Shown: positions 45,840 to 56,101 of the stretch, piece after piece
How positions within the stretch are numbered: the first letter of the stretch is position 1
How the letters are laid out: every line of letters starts with the position of its first letter
NCBI GenBank assembly: GCA_030248195.1
Contig: JASAND010019943.1
Location: 31,490-95,489, forward strand
DNA length: 64,000 nt
From: Trissonchulus latispiculum
Taxonomy: Eukaryota > Nematoda > Enoplea > Enoplida > Ironidae
Direction of reading: 5' to 3'
The notes under the pieces: generated by a model
Told to the model about the DNA's origin: nothing
The model's database searches: none
Seen by the model: the letters and a program-made list of their open reading frames with translations, nothing else
Program-made: the position numbers and the translations under genes

Positions 45840-46580
45840 TACCTCCTATTTTCTGATGGGGTTCTTGGGGTTCTATATTTATCTTGACATGTCAAGATAA
45901 AGAGTCACATTTTGCTGCGTTCTGATCCGCCAACTGTTGTTCTTTGAAGTATTTATTTGCACGATGGTTCTTGGGGTTCTGGGAGTTCTGATTTGATCTA
46001 TAACCGTATATATGTACTTTCAATTTTTTTGATAGGGATTTTTGGGGTTCTTAACTTTTTGAAGAGATTTGATCCGTAACTACATATATTTAGTTTCAAA
46101 CTTTTGATGGGGGTTCTTGGGGTGCTTGGAGGTTTTTAAATTTTTTCAGGAGATTTGATCCCCTACGTATTTTGTTTTAAGTGTTTGCTGGATCCTCTGA
46201 GGGTTCTGGACTCTCAGGATTCTGAAAAGTGTGCATGTTGTCTGAACTTCAGTTTATACGAACTTGTTCGTCAATTTTCGATTGATACCATACCATACTG
46301 TGAATATTGGATGTATAGTAGACACACAGATTTCAGTCTAAATTTCTCAGAAAAGCCAGAATAACTCCCCCCAACCCTGGGTATGCCACAAATTTGATGA
46401 CTAAAATGCAGATGTATACATCGTAAATATACCATGACACGTGAAATGTCTGAAGGCAAAGATCCGCAACGTTGTCATGTAGCCTTAGTTAACGAGTGCT
46501 GGATACTGCATGAAAAGGATTTGAGAACTCCTTTTCTAATGGTGGTTCTTGAGGTTCTTACTATATCTTGACATGGGCCA
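45840..46580 (+). repeat. Degenerate minisatellite built on GGTTCTTGGGGTTCT
   Basis: Variants of TTCTTGGGGTTCT occur near 45862, 45968, 46040, 46116 and 46556, often followed by GATTTGATCC-type sequence. Spacing varies from about 75 to 105 bp, with one long gap. TATCTTGACATG occurs near both ends (45880 and 46563). Confidence 0.5.
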
Positions 46581-48512
46581 ACCGGGTGCAGGTTGGTGAG
46601 CACCAAACGTATATATGTCATAAATTATAAAATGTTTCAAACTCCAGAAAAAGAATGTTTGAGTGCGTCTTCATAGAGAATCTTCGTTTATGAAGATCTA
46701 TAGTAAAGGGACTGAAAGCGGGTCACTTTTTGGAGACGTTCTGACTTTTTGGAGCCAATCAGCTTATTTCTGGCTCAAAATCAACCAGTCATTTCATAGA
46801 TGGGCGGGAATTGTTTCAGGCTTTCTGCAGATATAAACAAAATTGGTTCACGCGATGTAACGAATTTGCTAAACTCAAAAACAATTGTAGTGATTCACAC
46901 TGCAGGGTGGCCCACCAGTCTCTTTACTCTATTTTTCTTGCATTGCTCGCAGCATTGCACACCTTCGTTATCTTTACAGTTAACGTATGCAGAATAAAAA
47001 GGCGCAAACTTTCCTTTCTCAGGCACAGAAAGGATCCTCCAGCAAAATTGTCGGGAGAGCGAAACTATTTTCGTTTTAAAGTATAGGACCAAATCGACGG
47101 TACTTTTCAAAAAACTGATTTATTTTAGATTTTGTCTGTTCAATCTAGACTCTCACGCCTTAGGGTATCCAGAATAATTTATATTCCAGTTTCTGTCGAA
47201 GGCATTTTCAACTTTAAATATAGCATTTACTGACGATTGCCCTGTTTTGTGATATGCGCAACTTTATACACCCACTTTTATCAGTTGTAATAATTAGTTG
47301 TATGGCATTAATTGTTTTGAGTCAATTATGTCTCTGACCCTAACTATACACTAACTCGACTCTTCTATAGTTACAAACTTTTCCGCAACCGAACTAAAAT
47401 GTCCAGCAGGAATGCAATCTTTCCACTGTTGTATAGAAGCACCAATGACAAGAGATTATGTGCCCATCTTAGTTTGTCCTAAATAGTCTGTGGTTCGATT
47501 CCGGCGGAACCAAATCTTTACACTGTGTTAATTGTTATGTTATGTAATGATATTTTCAGCAAATAGCGAACAAGCAAAATACCAGAACCCTTTTTCCGAG
47601 ACCGAAGTTACGTTGTTGTTGAGTGATTTTAGCCAGAGAATGCAAGACCCTTTTCTGCTTCTCATTTATTAGCAAAAGAAAGGCAATTAAAGTTCCTAGT
47701 GTTATGCCCCCTCGAAGCTTTTCGGCGTTCCTGTTACCCGCGGCCTACCGGGTTTTTTCTCTACAGCTGACACCACGTATGCGAAACAAACATTCAAACC
47801 TTACTCATATTGTAAGTACGTATATATAGTGCATACCAAATATACTTAGGACAAACAATTTCCAGTTGCATTGAGTCAAATTTTGGGTACTTGTTTAGCT
47901 TTGCTTTAGCTACCTTTCTGCAGGCTTTAAAAGCTTGTTTTATTTTTAAGCTCCTCGTCAAGACCAGAATAAGAAAAGCTAATTGGTGCAGTCAAGCCAA
48001 GGCTACCACTTATCACTGATAACAAATTAAACTATAATTTTAATTTGCTGACTTATGGAATTGGGATAAGTCTTTTAAATTTAACGGCGGAAGATTAATT
48101 TCAACTTTATTTTATCCGTTTTCCGAATTTTGCTGTCACTATACTGTTACTTTGGACTGTTGAAAGCCTTTCACTTTTGATATTTCTTTTGGATATTATC
48201 TTCTGACTATTGCTCATATCGATATTATTGGAGGAAGCACTTCTTTTGCTCAATGGTAAGTTATGCAAGGACCATCCTAACAAGCACGGCCAACGATGTG
48301 TATCAGTATTAACAGTATCTGTGTAAGACTAAACTTGATTTGCTACAACAAACTGAACTAAAGTTGCAGCACTGTCAGCGGTGGATCTCTGACATGTCGC
48401 ACTTTAACAGCAGGACTCCGACCGATCGGGCGTATCTTTCAGCTGGTATTACTTGAGTTTCCTCTGTAAATCTGCTTTTAAATCATGCGGATATATCTTT
48501 ATCTGCTGTATA
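46581..48512. other. No gene recognised
   Basis: Short open frames (for example 46800-47086 and 47623-47829) have no recognisable motif and no consistent splice context. A B-box-like GTGGTTCGATTCC lies near 47490 without a tRNA fold. This may be real intergenic or intronic DNA. Confidence 0.35.
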
Positions 48513-48547
48513 GGTACGTGTTCTGGCACCCATGAGGCAGCGGCAGC

Positions 48548-48887
48548 TAGTGTTTGAGGCAGGCCGGCCTAAGCAGGCCGCCGGCCGGCCGCCGGCCGAC
48601 GACTTTCGCTCGCCGACCAGCCGCCGGCTACCGGCCGGGGTGCAAATCATCAGTCAGAAATTTACAATTTAGGGCAGCTAAGGTAAAAATGAATTGCAAA
48701 TCTGGCTTTGGTCTGGTTTGTGCTCCTTACAACTACATTTTTCCAATAAAACACCTGAAAATCATTATCTTAGCAGTGATAATGGCTGCATTGCAAACTG
48801 CTCTAGGCCGGTAGCCGGCCGGCCTACGAGCTCAGCGGCCGCCGGCCGGCGGCCGGCAGGTGAAACATCGGTCGGTCTCAAGCACTA
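48548..48887. mobile_element. hAT-like MITE with GGCCGG-rich ends
   Basis: The termini are TAGTGTTTGAG and TAGTGCTTGAG (inverted), with a perfect 8-bp duplication GCGGCAGC (48540-48547 and 48888-48895). GGCCGG-rich subterminal blocks flank about 140 bp of unique sequence. It is absent from the corresponding site in the right arm (about 63895), so it inserted after the duplication. Confidence 0.85.
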
Positions 48888-50251
48888 GCGGCAGCCAGTC
48901 AGCCATTTGTGCCATTCAGCCGTCACCAGCCGTTTTCACTAAATTCGTTCGTACACGGTCGGGCGAAGAATATTTCGGCCGGTGAACAACACTGCATGAT
49001 GGTCAGATGAACTGCTTAGAGATTCTTTGAGTACAGCTACAGCAAGCTCAAGCAGTGCTGCAACTATTATATATTGTAGTACCTTTCTGTGTGATGTGTT
49101 TAGTGTTGAATAAATTCCAAATACAGTCTTACATAGTAGTTGAAATGAAGTGTCATGACAGTGACTTTTGAAGCTACATATATTGTAAATCGCTAGTGCA
49201 ATCAAAAACGCAATGAAAAATGTTATGTTCTCAGGAGGCATTAATTCCATAGAAGTGTGGTTAGAAAAGTTACATTATTACAAGTAATTAGCTAATAAAA
49301 ATTACATCCAAACTGCCTGTCCACATAATCATGCATAAAGATTGCATAGTTACATAGTAACATGCATAATCCTTTCTAGTTTCTAATAATCAATTTACCA
49401 AGAATTTCAATTTTAGATTTAGTTTTAAGATTTCAAATTTTAGGTTTTTGGGTGTGTGCAAGCATCCGTGTGCAAGCACTTCCTCTAGATTTTGTCCTCT
49501 CGTTTTAGGAGCTTATTCCAAGTTTTCATTTCATAAGTTCCAAATCTATGCAGAATGCATCATTGTACATATGACCATGACCTTTACATGTTTGATATTA
49601 CATAATTGATTATGATAATTTATGTCCTAGCTCTGAAATAGAATCATTTTGACGTTTAATTTTTCTTAGTATGCAGAAGGGTTTCATCTGGCCAACCACA
49701 TTTTCCCTGTGTAAAGTATCAAAAGTAAATTTCCCACGCCAGTGTTGTTTTCCCAGGCGATATTTGAGCCAATTTGTGATCGTAAGGCTGCCTAATTACG
49801 AAGGACCTGAAAGGGACGGAAAACAATTAAACTTGCTTCGATCAGCGAAAAATTCTGAGGCTAGTTTTCTCGTCTTTTCTTAATTATCTTGGAGAATTTT
49901 AGATTTGTGACCTGAGAGTGAAATTTTCCAAGATCTCACAGCAAAGCAGACCTCCTACTTCTACTCTTATTTTAGAGTTCAAGATGAACTGAGGAAAAAT
50001 TCCAGTGTCCGTATCCTTTATAAGGGGTACCTGGGAACTTAATTAGGTGTCCTTTTCCAGTCTCATTATGTTTCCACAATCTGTTCTCTTGTGCTCTTCT
50101 CTGCTTCTACAGGCATGGCAGGGCCAGGCCACAGATGCTACATAGATATCTTGGATTTGATGTTTTTCGTTCTGGGGCCGATGTTAATGCACGCCCAAAC
50201 CCGGATTAAGTCTCCAACCCTACTTAAATATAGGTATACATGTGTTAGGCG

Positions 50252-50551
50252 TGGTTACACTTAGCAGTCTTGTGACAACGCGCTGTGACAACGGCAGTTG
50301 TCTCGTATAGTTGTCATGCCTGACAACTAGTGGTTACATGTAACAACAGACTGTGACAGTGACAACGCACACTTGCTGTTGAGCCAACGCTGCATTTTCT
50401 ACTGCGTTGTCACAAAGAAAGCGGGCATGGTCCCCACGCGTTGTGTCACTGGTTACGCGGACGACGTTGTGACAATTCTGTTGCAACGGCAGATGTGACA
50501 ACGCGTTGTGGCAACCAACGTGATGTCACAAGATTATCAAGTGTAACCACT
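50252..50551. mobile_element. MITE rich in GTTGTGACAACG motifs
   Basis: The ends GTGGTTACACTT and AAGTGTAACCAC are inverted. The interior has many inverted and direct copies of TGTGACAACGCG, making it highly palindromic. It is present in both arms (right copy about 60783-61075). No convincing target duplication is visible. Confidence 0.6.
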
Positions 50552-50556
50552 GCTTT

Positions 50557-50748
50557 GTGCCGCGAGGAGTCTGTGTTCTGGCGTAATGCCTGAAGGGCTG
50601 TCCCCCCCCTTCCACAGATGTAGTCAACAGAGTTGTCGCTCCTGGCTTCGGGCTGTGAATCCAGAGATAAGCGCCGGCAGGCACCCTATAACCTTCTGTA
50701 GCTTGGAGCTCTCTCCAGGGTATACTTTACCTTTACTTTACCTTTTTT
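50557..50748 (+). mobile_element. SINE with TTTACC tail and 13-bp duplication
   Basis: The body core (GCTTCGGGCTGTGAATCC, GCGCCGGCAGGCACC) is shared with the SINE at 13392-13714. The tail is ACTTTACCTTTACTTTACC plus seven T. The duplication TAACCACTGCTTT lies at 50544-50556 and 50749-50761. The tRNA head is missing (5' truncation). Confidence 0.75.
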
Positions 50749-51625
50749 TAACCACTGCTTTAAAGATAGCAGAGATATGTAAGTGGAGTTAAGCAGGGTT
50801 TAGGCGTTGATAACATCAGGAGTTTAGGAGTGAGGGCAGGGCCAAATTCAGGTCAGGTTTGGCCGAGTATGACTAGAATTGCGGTCTGTGAGGCCCGGTC
50901 CTCTAACCCGGTCCTGAAGAAAACCTGTCAGATCTGCGTACAATTATATATTACCCTGGCAGACTTTATTCTAAATCCTAAATTTTAAAAATTGAAATTT
51001 CAGTATTCAAATTATATGGTAGATGCTTATCTGGTCTTGACAACATATGAGCCAATCTCAAAAACATCCTTTTATTCTGATTAAATATTGATAAATTCAT
51101 TCACTGTAACAAATAGCAATTATTTCTGTATGTACAATTCCATTCCCACCCCCTCATTTTTCATTTAGGCTAAGGGTATGCAGACTTAAGTTAGTAGAAA
51201 GTCCAAAGGCTTTTAAGTTATAAAGTGTTTTTCAGCTTATGTTTGGTGGAGAATCTTTTGACCTATCTTAATGGCTTTCGGGTTTCGACTAAATTTACGC
51301 ATATACCTGACTTTTTTGACGCTGCTTTCAAAATTTGTCAGTCTAGCCTAGCCACTTTCGCTTCAAGCATTGTGTATTAGAATCTGTGATCATCAATATA
51401 GTTTTTCTTACAACCTCTTTGCTTGACTGTGTTAAATTAATTTTATAATTCAATAACTATGATTAAGTAATAAAAATGCTATTCCTGAACTTGCTGTAGC
51501 GCAGTGGTTTCTTTCTTACTGCGTTACAAGTGGGGGTCAGGTCTAGAGCTTGAAAAAATAAGCTCCAGCTTCTAGCACCCTATTTCAGAAATTTCTCCTG
51601 AGCAATTTACTGAGATTGTCAAGAG

Positions 51626-51717
51626 TGGTGTTGTTGACCGACCGGGTGGAAAACGGCCAGCCGGCGGCCGGCCGTTGACCGGCCGGCCAAGAGGTGTTGA
51701 GCGGCCGGCCGGAAGGC
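51626..51717. mobile_element. Truncated hAT-like element at the inner break of the left arm
   Basis: It begins TGGTGTTGTTGACCGACC next to GTCAAGAG and is GGCCGG-rich. It matches the last 92 bp of the whole element at 59062-59427, then stops where the arm homology stops. Confidence 0.7.
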
Positions 51718-51907
51718 AAACGGCCTCAGCCTCAATTCAAGTCCTATCTATCTACATATGTACTTCTTATACCTTAGGGAAACTTCCAATATGTGCAGTC
51801 CGAGAAGTCCAAGATGCCGGAAGTATATTTGTGCCGAGGTTAATTTTCTGCCACTCTCAGGTTTTACACTTACACAGATTTAACGTACGGAACTGTATAA
51901 ACATTAC

Positions 51908-52055
51908 CGTTGTAATTGGCGCGTAAATCGCCGTCGAGATCTGCTTCCCGAATCCTGTCTATGACTTCTTCGTCTGTCTACTTTTCTCCCAGATTTGTCA
52001 TGACGTACCTCAGCTCCGCTGCTGAGATAAAGCCGTCCTTGTCTTTATCAAAAAC
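51908..52055 (-). pseudogene. Calmodulin-like exon with EF-hand 3 and broken EF-hand 4
   Basis: The acceptor is GGTCTAG. It encodes VFDKDKDGFISAAELRYVM and on to GEK, then TAG (51978-51980), then TDEEVIDRIREADLDGD. The stop and the loss of loop 4 point to decay. A possible donor GTAATG follows at 51907. Confidence 0.75.
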
Positions 52056-52253
52056 CTAGACCATGGACCAAATACTAAATAAAATAGTAACTCTAAATCA
52101 TAAATCCAACTGAAACCGCAAAAAGCATGCTTTCCCCCTTCTTCCATGAAAACGCAGCCAACCTACCCATATTAAGATGGCAGTAAACATTCATTCAAAT
52201 TTCGAAGTAGCCGAGTTCGACTGCGTATAATAGAAAATCAATCAACTGGGAAG

Positions 52254-52522
52254 TCGTGTTGTTCACCGACCCAACTTTTCGTGGGTCGACTGACCGACGA
52301 CCCAACATACCTACAAACAGGAATATGTCATAGCTGATAGTTTTTGAAACAGCCTGCTTAAAGTGACCGCAAATACTGGCACCGGCTGGATGACTCGTCT
52401 TTGACCGGCCAACCTGTCACCGGCCGGCCCATTGTGGACCTGAGGCGGCTGGTCAGCAGTCGGCGGCCGCCCACTCACCAGCCAGCCCGACTGGAGGTGG
52501 ACAAGGCCGGTGCACAACTCCA
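52254..52522. mobile_element. hAT-like MITE at a calmodulin-like splice donor
   Basis: The ends TCGTGTTGTTCACCGACC and TGGAGTTGTGCACCGGCC are related to those of 59062-59427. The flanks CTGGGAAG and CCTGGAAG agree at 6 of 8. The interior is GGCCGG-rich. It sits exactly at the exon end 52524. Confidence 0.65.
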
Positions 52523-52523
52523 C

Positions 52524-52618
52524 CTGGAAGGCTTCGCGGAGTTCCTGCTCTGAGTCAGTGTCTTTCATTTTTCTGGACATCATCTGAAGGAATTCCTCGA
52601 ATTCGATGGTTCCATTTC
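52524..52618 (-). CDS. Calmodulin-like exon, EF-hand 2 and central helix
   Basis: It encodes [18 protein letters not shown] and on to ELREAFQ. The donor GTGGAG is made from the last base of a target duplication plus the first bases of a hAT-like element. It ends in phase 0. Confidence 0.8.
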
Positions 52619-54094
52619 CTTAAAAAAAACAGAAAATAAATGTTGTTATATTCTCTCATCAGATCAAAATCAAAACTAAATCAAATCAACCCATATTTTA
52701 ATTAAGCCCAAAATGCCTGTTAATCTTGCGTAGAAAATTAAGACAACTTTAAATTTTATTTTATAACAAACCATGATATGGATTCCAGAGAAACATCAGT
52801 ACCCGTGTTGCAAATTTATCACAGATTGATTTAAAGCTTAAATAATAATGACGAAGCCCATTAGTTAGAATACTCCAACTTTTACGGCCAATCATTTAAT
52901 AAAAGTTTCAGGAGTGAAGGTCCTTCCTCATAATTAAGCCACAGCTTAAACTATAAAATTATCTAAAATTACAATAAGAACAATAAGAAATTCGATAAAA
53001 TTAATTATTGTACTACAGTTTGGCTTTTGTATTACAAAATGTAAAGCTTAGAAAAATACTATATATATTGTCAACCGAGATTTTATGAGTTTATCAAATT
53101 TTATGAATATAATAATTTATAAAATTTTATATATTTTATATATAACTGTGTAATAATTTTAACGTTTATACCTAATAGGATACTTCAATAAAAACTGTTT
53201 TGGATTTCTTGGATCACAGCAATATATACTTATAATATAAATAATATAATTGAATTTTAATTCAATCAGACTGATTTTGCAAAATAGGCTTTAAAGTTTG
53301 TTCAGGAATCAGGTTATCCTCGTTGTTCTGTTAGGCTTTAAACATCATAACAACAAGATCATAACCTTAAGGTTTAGAATCCCTTTAAATAATCGAAAAC
53401 GTGTCTAGTAAAATAACAGCACAATAAAGTAACACAAATAAGCAGCTATTTCAGCGTTAGCTTGGTTACTTGTTCTTAATTTATGCTTTCTATTTCGCAG
53501 GGTTGCGGGAATGTGGTTCTTTCCAGAAATAACTCCTTACTTCCATTCTGGCCATTTTTGTGCAGAGAAAGATAAAGATACTCTCCAAAATTGGCAAATT
53601 TGGCAGTGTCTGCCAAGTGTTCCCGTTTTTCTGCGGAAAGCTGATATACTCACGAAACGCTCCCTTCTGGGAAGACTTTGGCTGACTAAAAGCAGCACAT
53701 GTTGCCCAAAAGAACGCAATTAATTTTTGCCAAAATTTTGTTTACTCTCTGAAAACACATTGGAATTTGAAACAAGGTATCCTGCATTAGAAACCAAAAA
53801 CAAGTAGGGAAAGGCCCTAGCAGAAATTTTATACGATTTTTATCGAAGCTAACATATAAACGTATTAAAGTTTCTATAGATATAATATGGCATCAAAAGC
53901 TTCATACAGAAATTAATAAAAACTAAAATAAAAGAATATAATATCATAGTTAACAAAAGGAACGCGTAACTGACGTGGAATACTATAGAAAACTTAAAAT
54001 CATAATTATAAAATAAAACGCAATGCAGTCACAAAAATTAAACTTTATGTTAGGTATATTAATATATAGTAACGAGGAAAACATATTCTAATAT

Positions 54095-54147
<53 letters not shown>

Positions 54148-54241
54148 GAAATTATGTGTATTGCAGAACAAACTAACTAAATACTACTAAACTGCGTAAA
54201 ACCTAAAAGCAATCTATTTTAGGTTAGGTGGTAAAGTTTAC
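52619..54241 (-). other. Intron of the calmodulin-like gene
   Basis: AT-rich, with no bounded element recognised apart from the TA microsatellite at 54097-54145. A short open frame at 53511-53723 has no motif. Confidence 0.5.
54097..54145. repeat. (TA)n microsatellite
   Basis: A nearly uninterrupted TA run of about 48 bp, in the intron. Confidence 0.9.
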
Positions 54242-54422
54242 CATCTTCATCCACTTCATTAACCATATCTCGAAGCTCAGCCTCTGTGGGTCGCTGTCCC
54301 AGAGATCGCATGACGACCCCCAGTTCCGCCGCTGTCACCTTACCATCACCGTCTTTGTCGAATAAATTGAAGGCTTCTTGAAATTCCGCTACTTGCTCTT
54401 CGGACAAACCGTAGCGTTCGCA
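54242..54422 (-). CDS. Calmodulin-like exon with EF-hand 1
   Basis: The acceptor is TTTTTAG and the donor GTAAAC. It encodes [19 protein letters not shown] and on to VNEVDEDG, clearly calmodulin-like with substitutions. It ends in phase 1. Confidence 0.8.
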
Positions 54423-55344
54423 CTAAAAACAGAAGATACCACAAACAATTAACAAAAGCAATGGCTACTTTGAAGAGTTCCTATCGGCTATTGAACACTA
54501 GCTGCAACGGCTTTAGAGACTATTTTTCTAGGTATGTAGGATCATGTAAAGGAAGCAGTTCCAGTCCCATCTAGAAAGAGTATGCAAATTCATCAAGAGG
54601 CGATGTGACTGCAATGATGCGACAATAGAGGATGATGTTTCGATATGCGCAGCACACCGCATAGATTATTGACTTTCTTCTCAAAATGCATCTGCTTGGG
54701 ATGTGCACGCTACAGTGCACATTTTAAAAATGTGGGATCACTGTGAAATGCATCCGTTCCGTATATATACTTCGGTATATGGCGCAAGTTTACAAAATAC
54801 ATAAAGACTGCCAGGTGGTACGTGAACAATGCAGTTTCTGGCGCAAATACCCACTGGATGGAAACTGATTGGTGCTTTCTAAGTACAAAATTTTTCGAAG
54901 CAAAAGAGCTGCTGTTTTTCTGAATCTAGGTCGATCCAGGAATTATGCGGGACCTTATCGAGGAAGCAACTGATACGAGGGTTGTTCCGCCCGCAGATCT
55001 CTCCGAGGGACAGTTTCTATTTTCATGTTTCACTTGCTGGTAGCGCCAACGTTAAAAAATTGTTAGACTGTCAAATAAGACAGCTAAATGTTGACTTGTC
55101 TGAATAGTTGGCAAGCTTTATTTTGTAGTGTTATCACTTTGGCATGTAGATACCGAATTAGATGCGTTTTGAGTAAGTCAAAACTGTTAGGTGTGCGTGC
55201 ACATACCGAATAATCATCTATTAGAGCTTATATAATCTACACAAGTCACAAAATATTTTCTAAAAACCCGTGACTGGCTCCTCAGTGCTGTTATGCTCTA
55301 CGCAAATTTGCGGAAGTCAGCCCAAAACAATTCAAAATTTATGA
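54423..55344. other. Unassigned, upstream of the calmodulin-like exon
   Basis: The missing first exon or exons of the calmodulin-like gene would lie on this side, but no ATG-bearing exon with a matching donor is recognisable. Confidence 0.35.
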
Positions 55345-55860
55345 CTATAGGATAACGTGGGGGGGGAATGGGGGGTGCAGACCAGACATGTGCAGGAGGG
55401 GAAGTTCTGGGGGGGGGTGAAGGGCGGCCGAAGTCACCGGGAAAATCCGGATTCTGAGGGGGGTGAGGGACCCCTCTGGGGGGGGGAGCTCAGGTCTGGG
55501 GGGGTGAAAACCCCCCCCCCCCCCCCCCCCCAAGCACACGTATGGTGCAGACCCCCCAGACCGACAAAAAACGGGTAGACCCCCTCAGCGAAAAGAAAAA
55601 ATGGCAGACCCTCTCGTCCAGAAAGAAAAAAGGTAGACCCCCTCAGCGATTTTTACTAAAAATTGCTAATTTTTTAGCAAATTTTAGCGATTTTTTTCAA
55701 AAAATTTCTTAAAAATCGCTAAAAATTTTTTACTGGTCGAAAACGTTAAAAATTCGCAATTTTTACTAATTTTGGGGCAGACCTCCTTAAAAAACCTTTT
55801 AGACCCCTCGTCGAGGTCGGGCTCGGACCCCTTGTTAATGTATGTTTATGACCCACTTTT
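55345..55860. repeat. G/C-run block with related A/T runs
   Basis: It contains G tracts and a C tract of more than 20 bp (about 55508-55531), then AAGCACACGTATGG, a divergent relative of the CATAGGTG motif. Repeats of CAGACCCCCTC with AAAAAATTT runs follow. It resembles the 11-18 kb family. No coding function. Confidence 0.45.
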
Positions 55861-56101
55861 CTGAGGGACTTCTTGTACAGTTTTATACAGCTTTTCTATA
55901 TTTCATCCATAACCCGTAATGCTGTAGCAATTATATAATAAGATTCAGTTGGGCCTATGCTAACATTTGTGTCATGCTTTGGGTTTTAGTATTTCAGTAT
56001 TTCATTGTAATTAACGTTTGGTTAGTAGCTGCTGCAGGCTGGTACATAACAAAAGGTAAGGATACATAGGTAGGTAGGTTGGCAGACAGATGAGCGCATG
56101 G

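Larger units (their letters stand above)
48513..51717 (+). repeat. Left arm of a large inverted duplication
   Basis: From CTGGCACCCATG (about 48522) to GGAAGGCA (51718) the sequence is the reverse complement of 63925-59336, apart from later insertions in either arm. Identity is high throughout. The inner break lies inside a hAT-like element that is truncated here but whole in the right arm. The arm also carries a SINE and a GTGACAACGC-rich MITE shared with the right arm. No gene is recognised in it. Confidence 0.8.
51908..54422 (-). pseudogene. Calmodulin-like gene or pseudogene, three exons visible
   Basis: The exons at 54242-54422, 52524-52618 and 51908-52055 join in frame on the minus strand and follow calmodulin from near its start to the fourth EF-hand. 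EF loops 1-3 are [24 protein letters not shown] and DKDKDGFISAAE, with canonical acidic ligands. The third exon has TAG where calmodulin has Leu (GEK*TDEEV). The fourth loop is degenerate (DLDGDLRANYNG), losing the Gly and the final Glu. Residues before SEEQVAEF (CERYG) are not calmodulin-like, and the first exon was not found. Calmodulins are Ca2+ sensors; this copy is probably broken, unless the stop is a sequencing error. Confidence 0.75.

Noticed and set aside
46800..47110. Overlapping frames on both strands, possibly an exon
   Set aside because: No conserved motif, no consistent acceptor-donor pair in frame, and frames on opposite strands are equally long.
53511..53723. 70-codon plus-strand frame with a matching minus-strand frame
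   Set aside because: It is inside the intron of the calmodulin-like gene, with frames on both strands and no recognisable residues.
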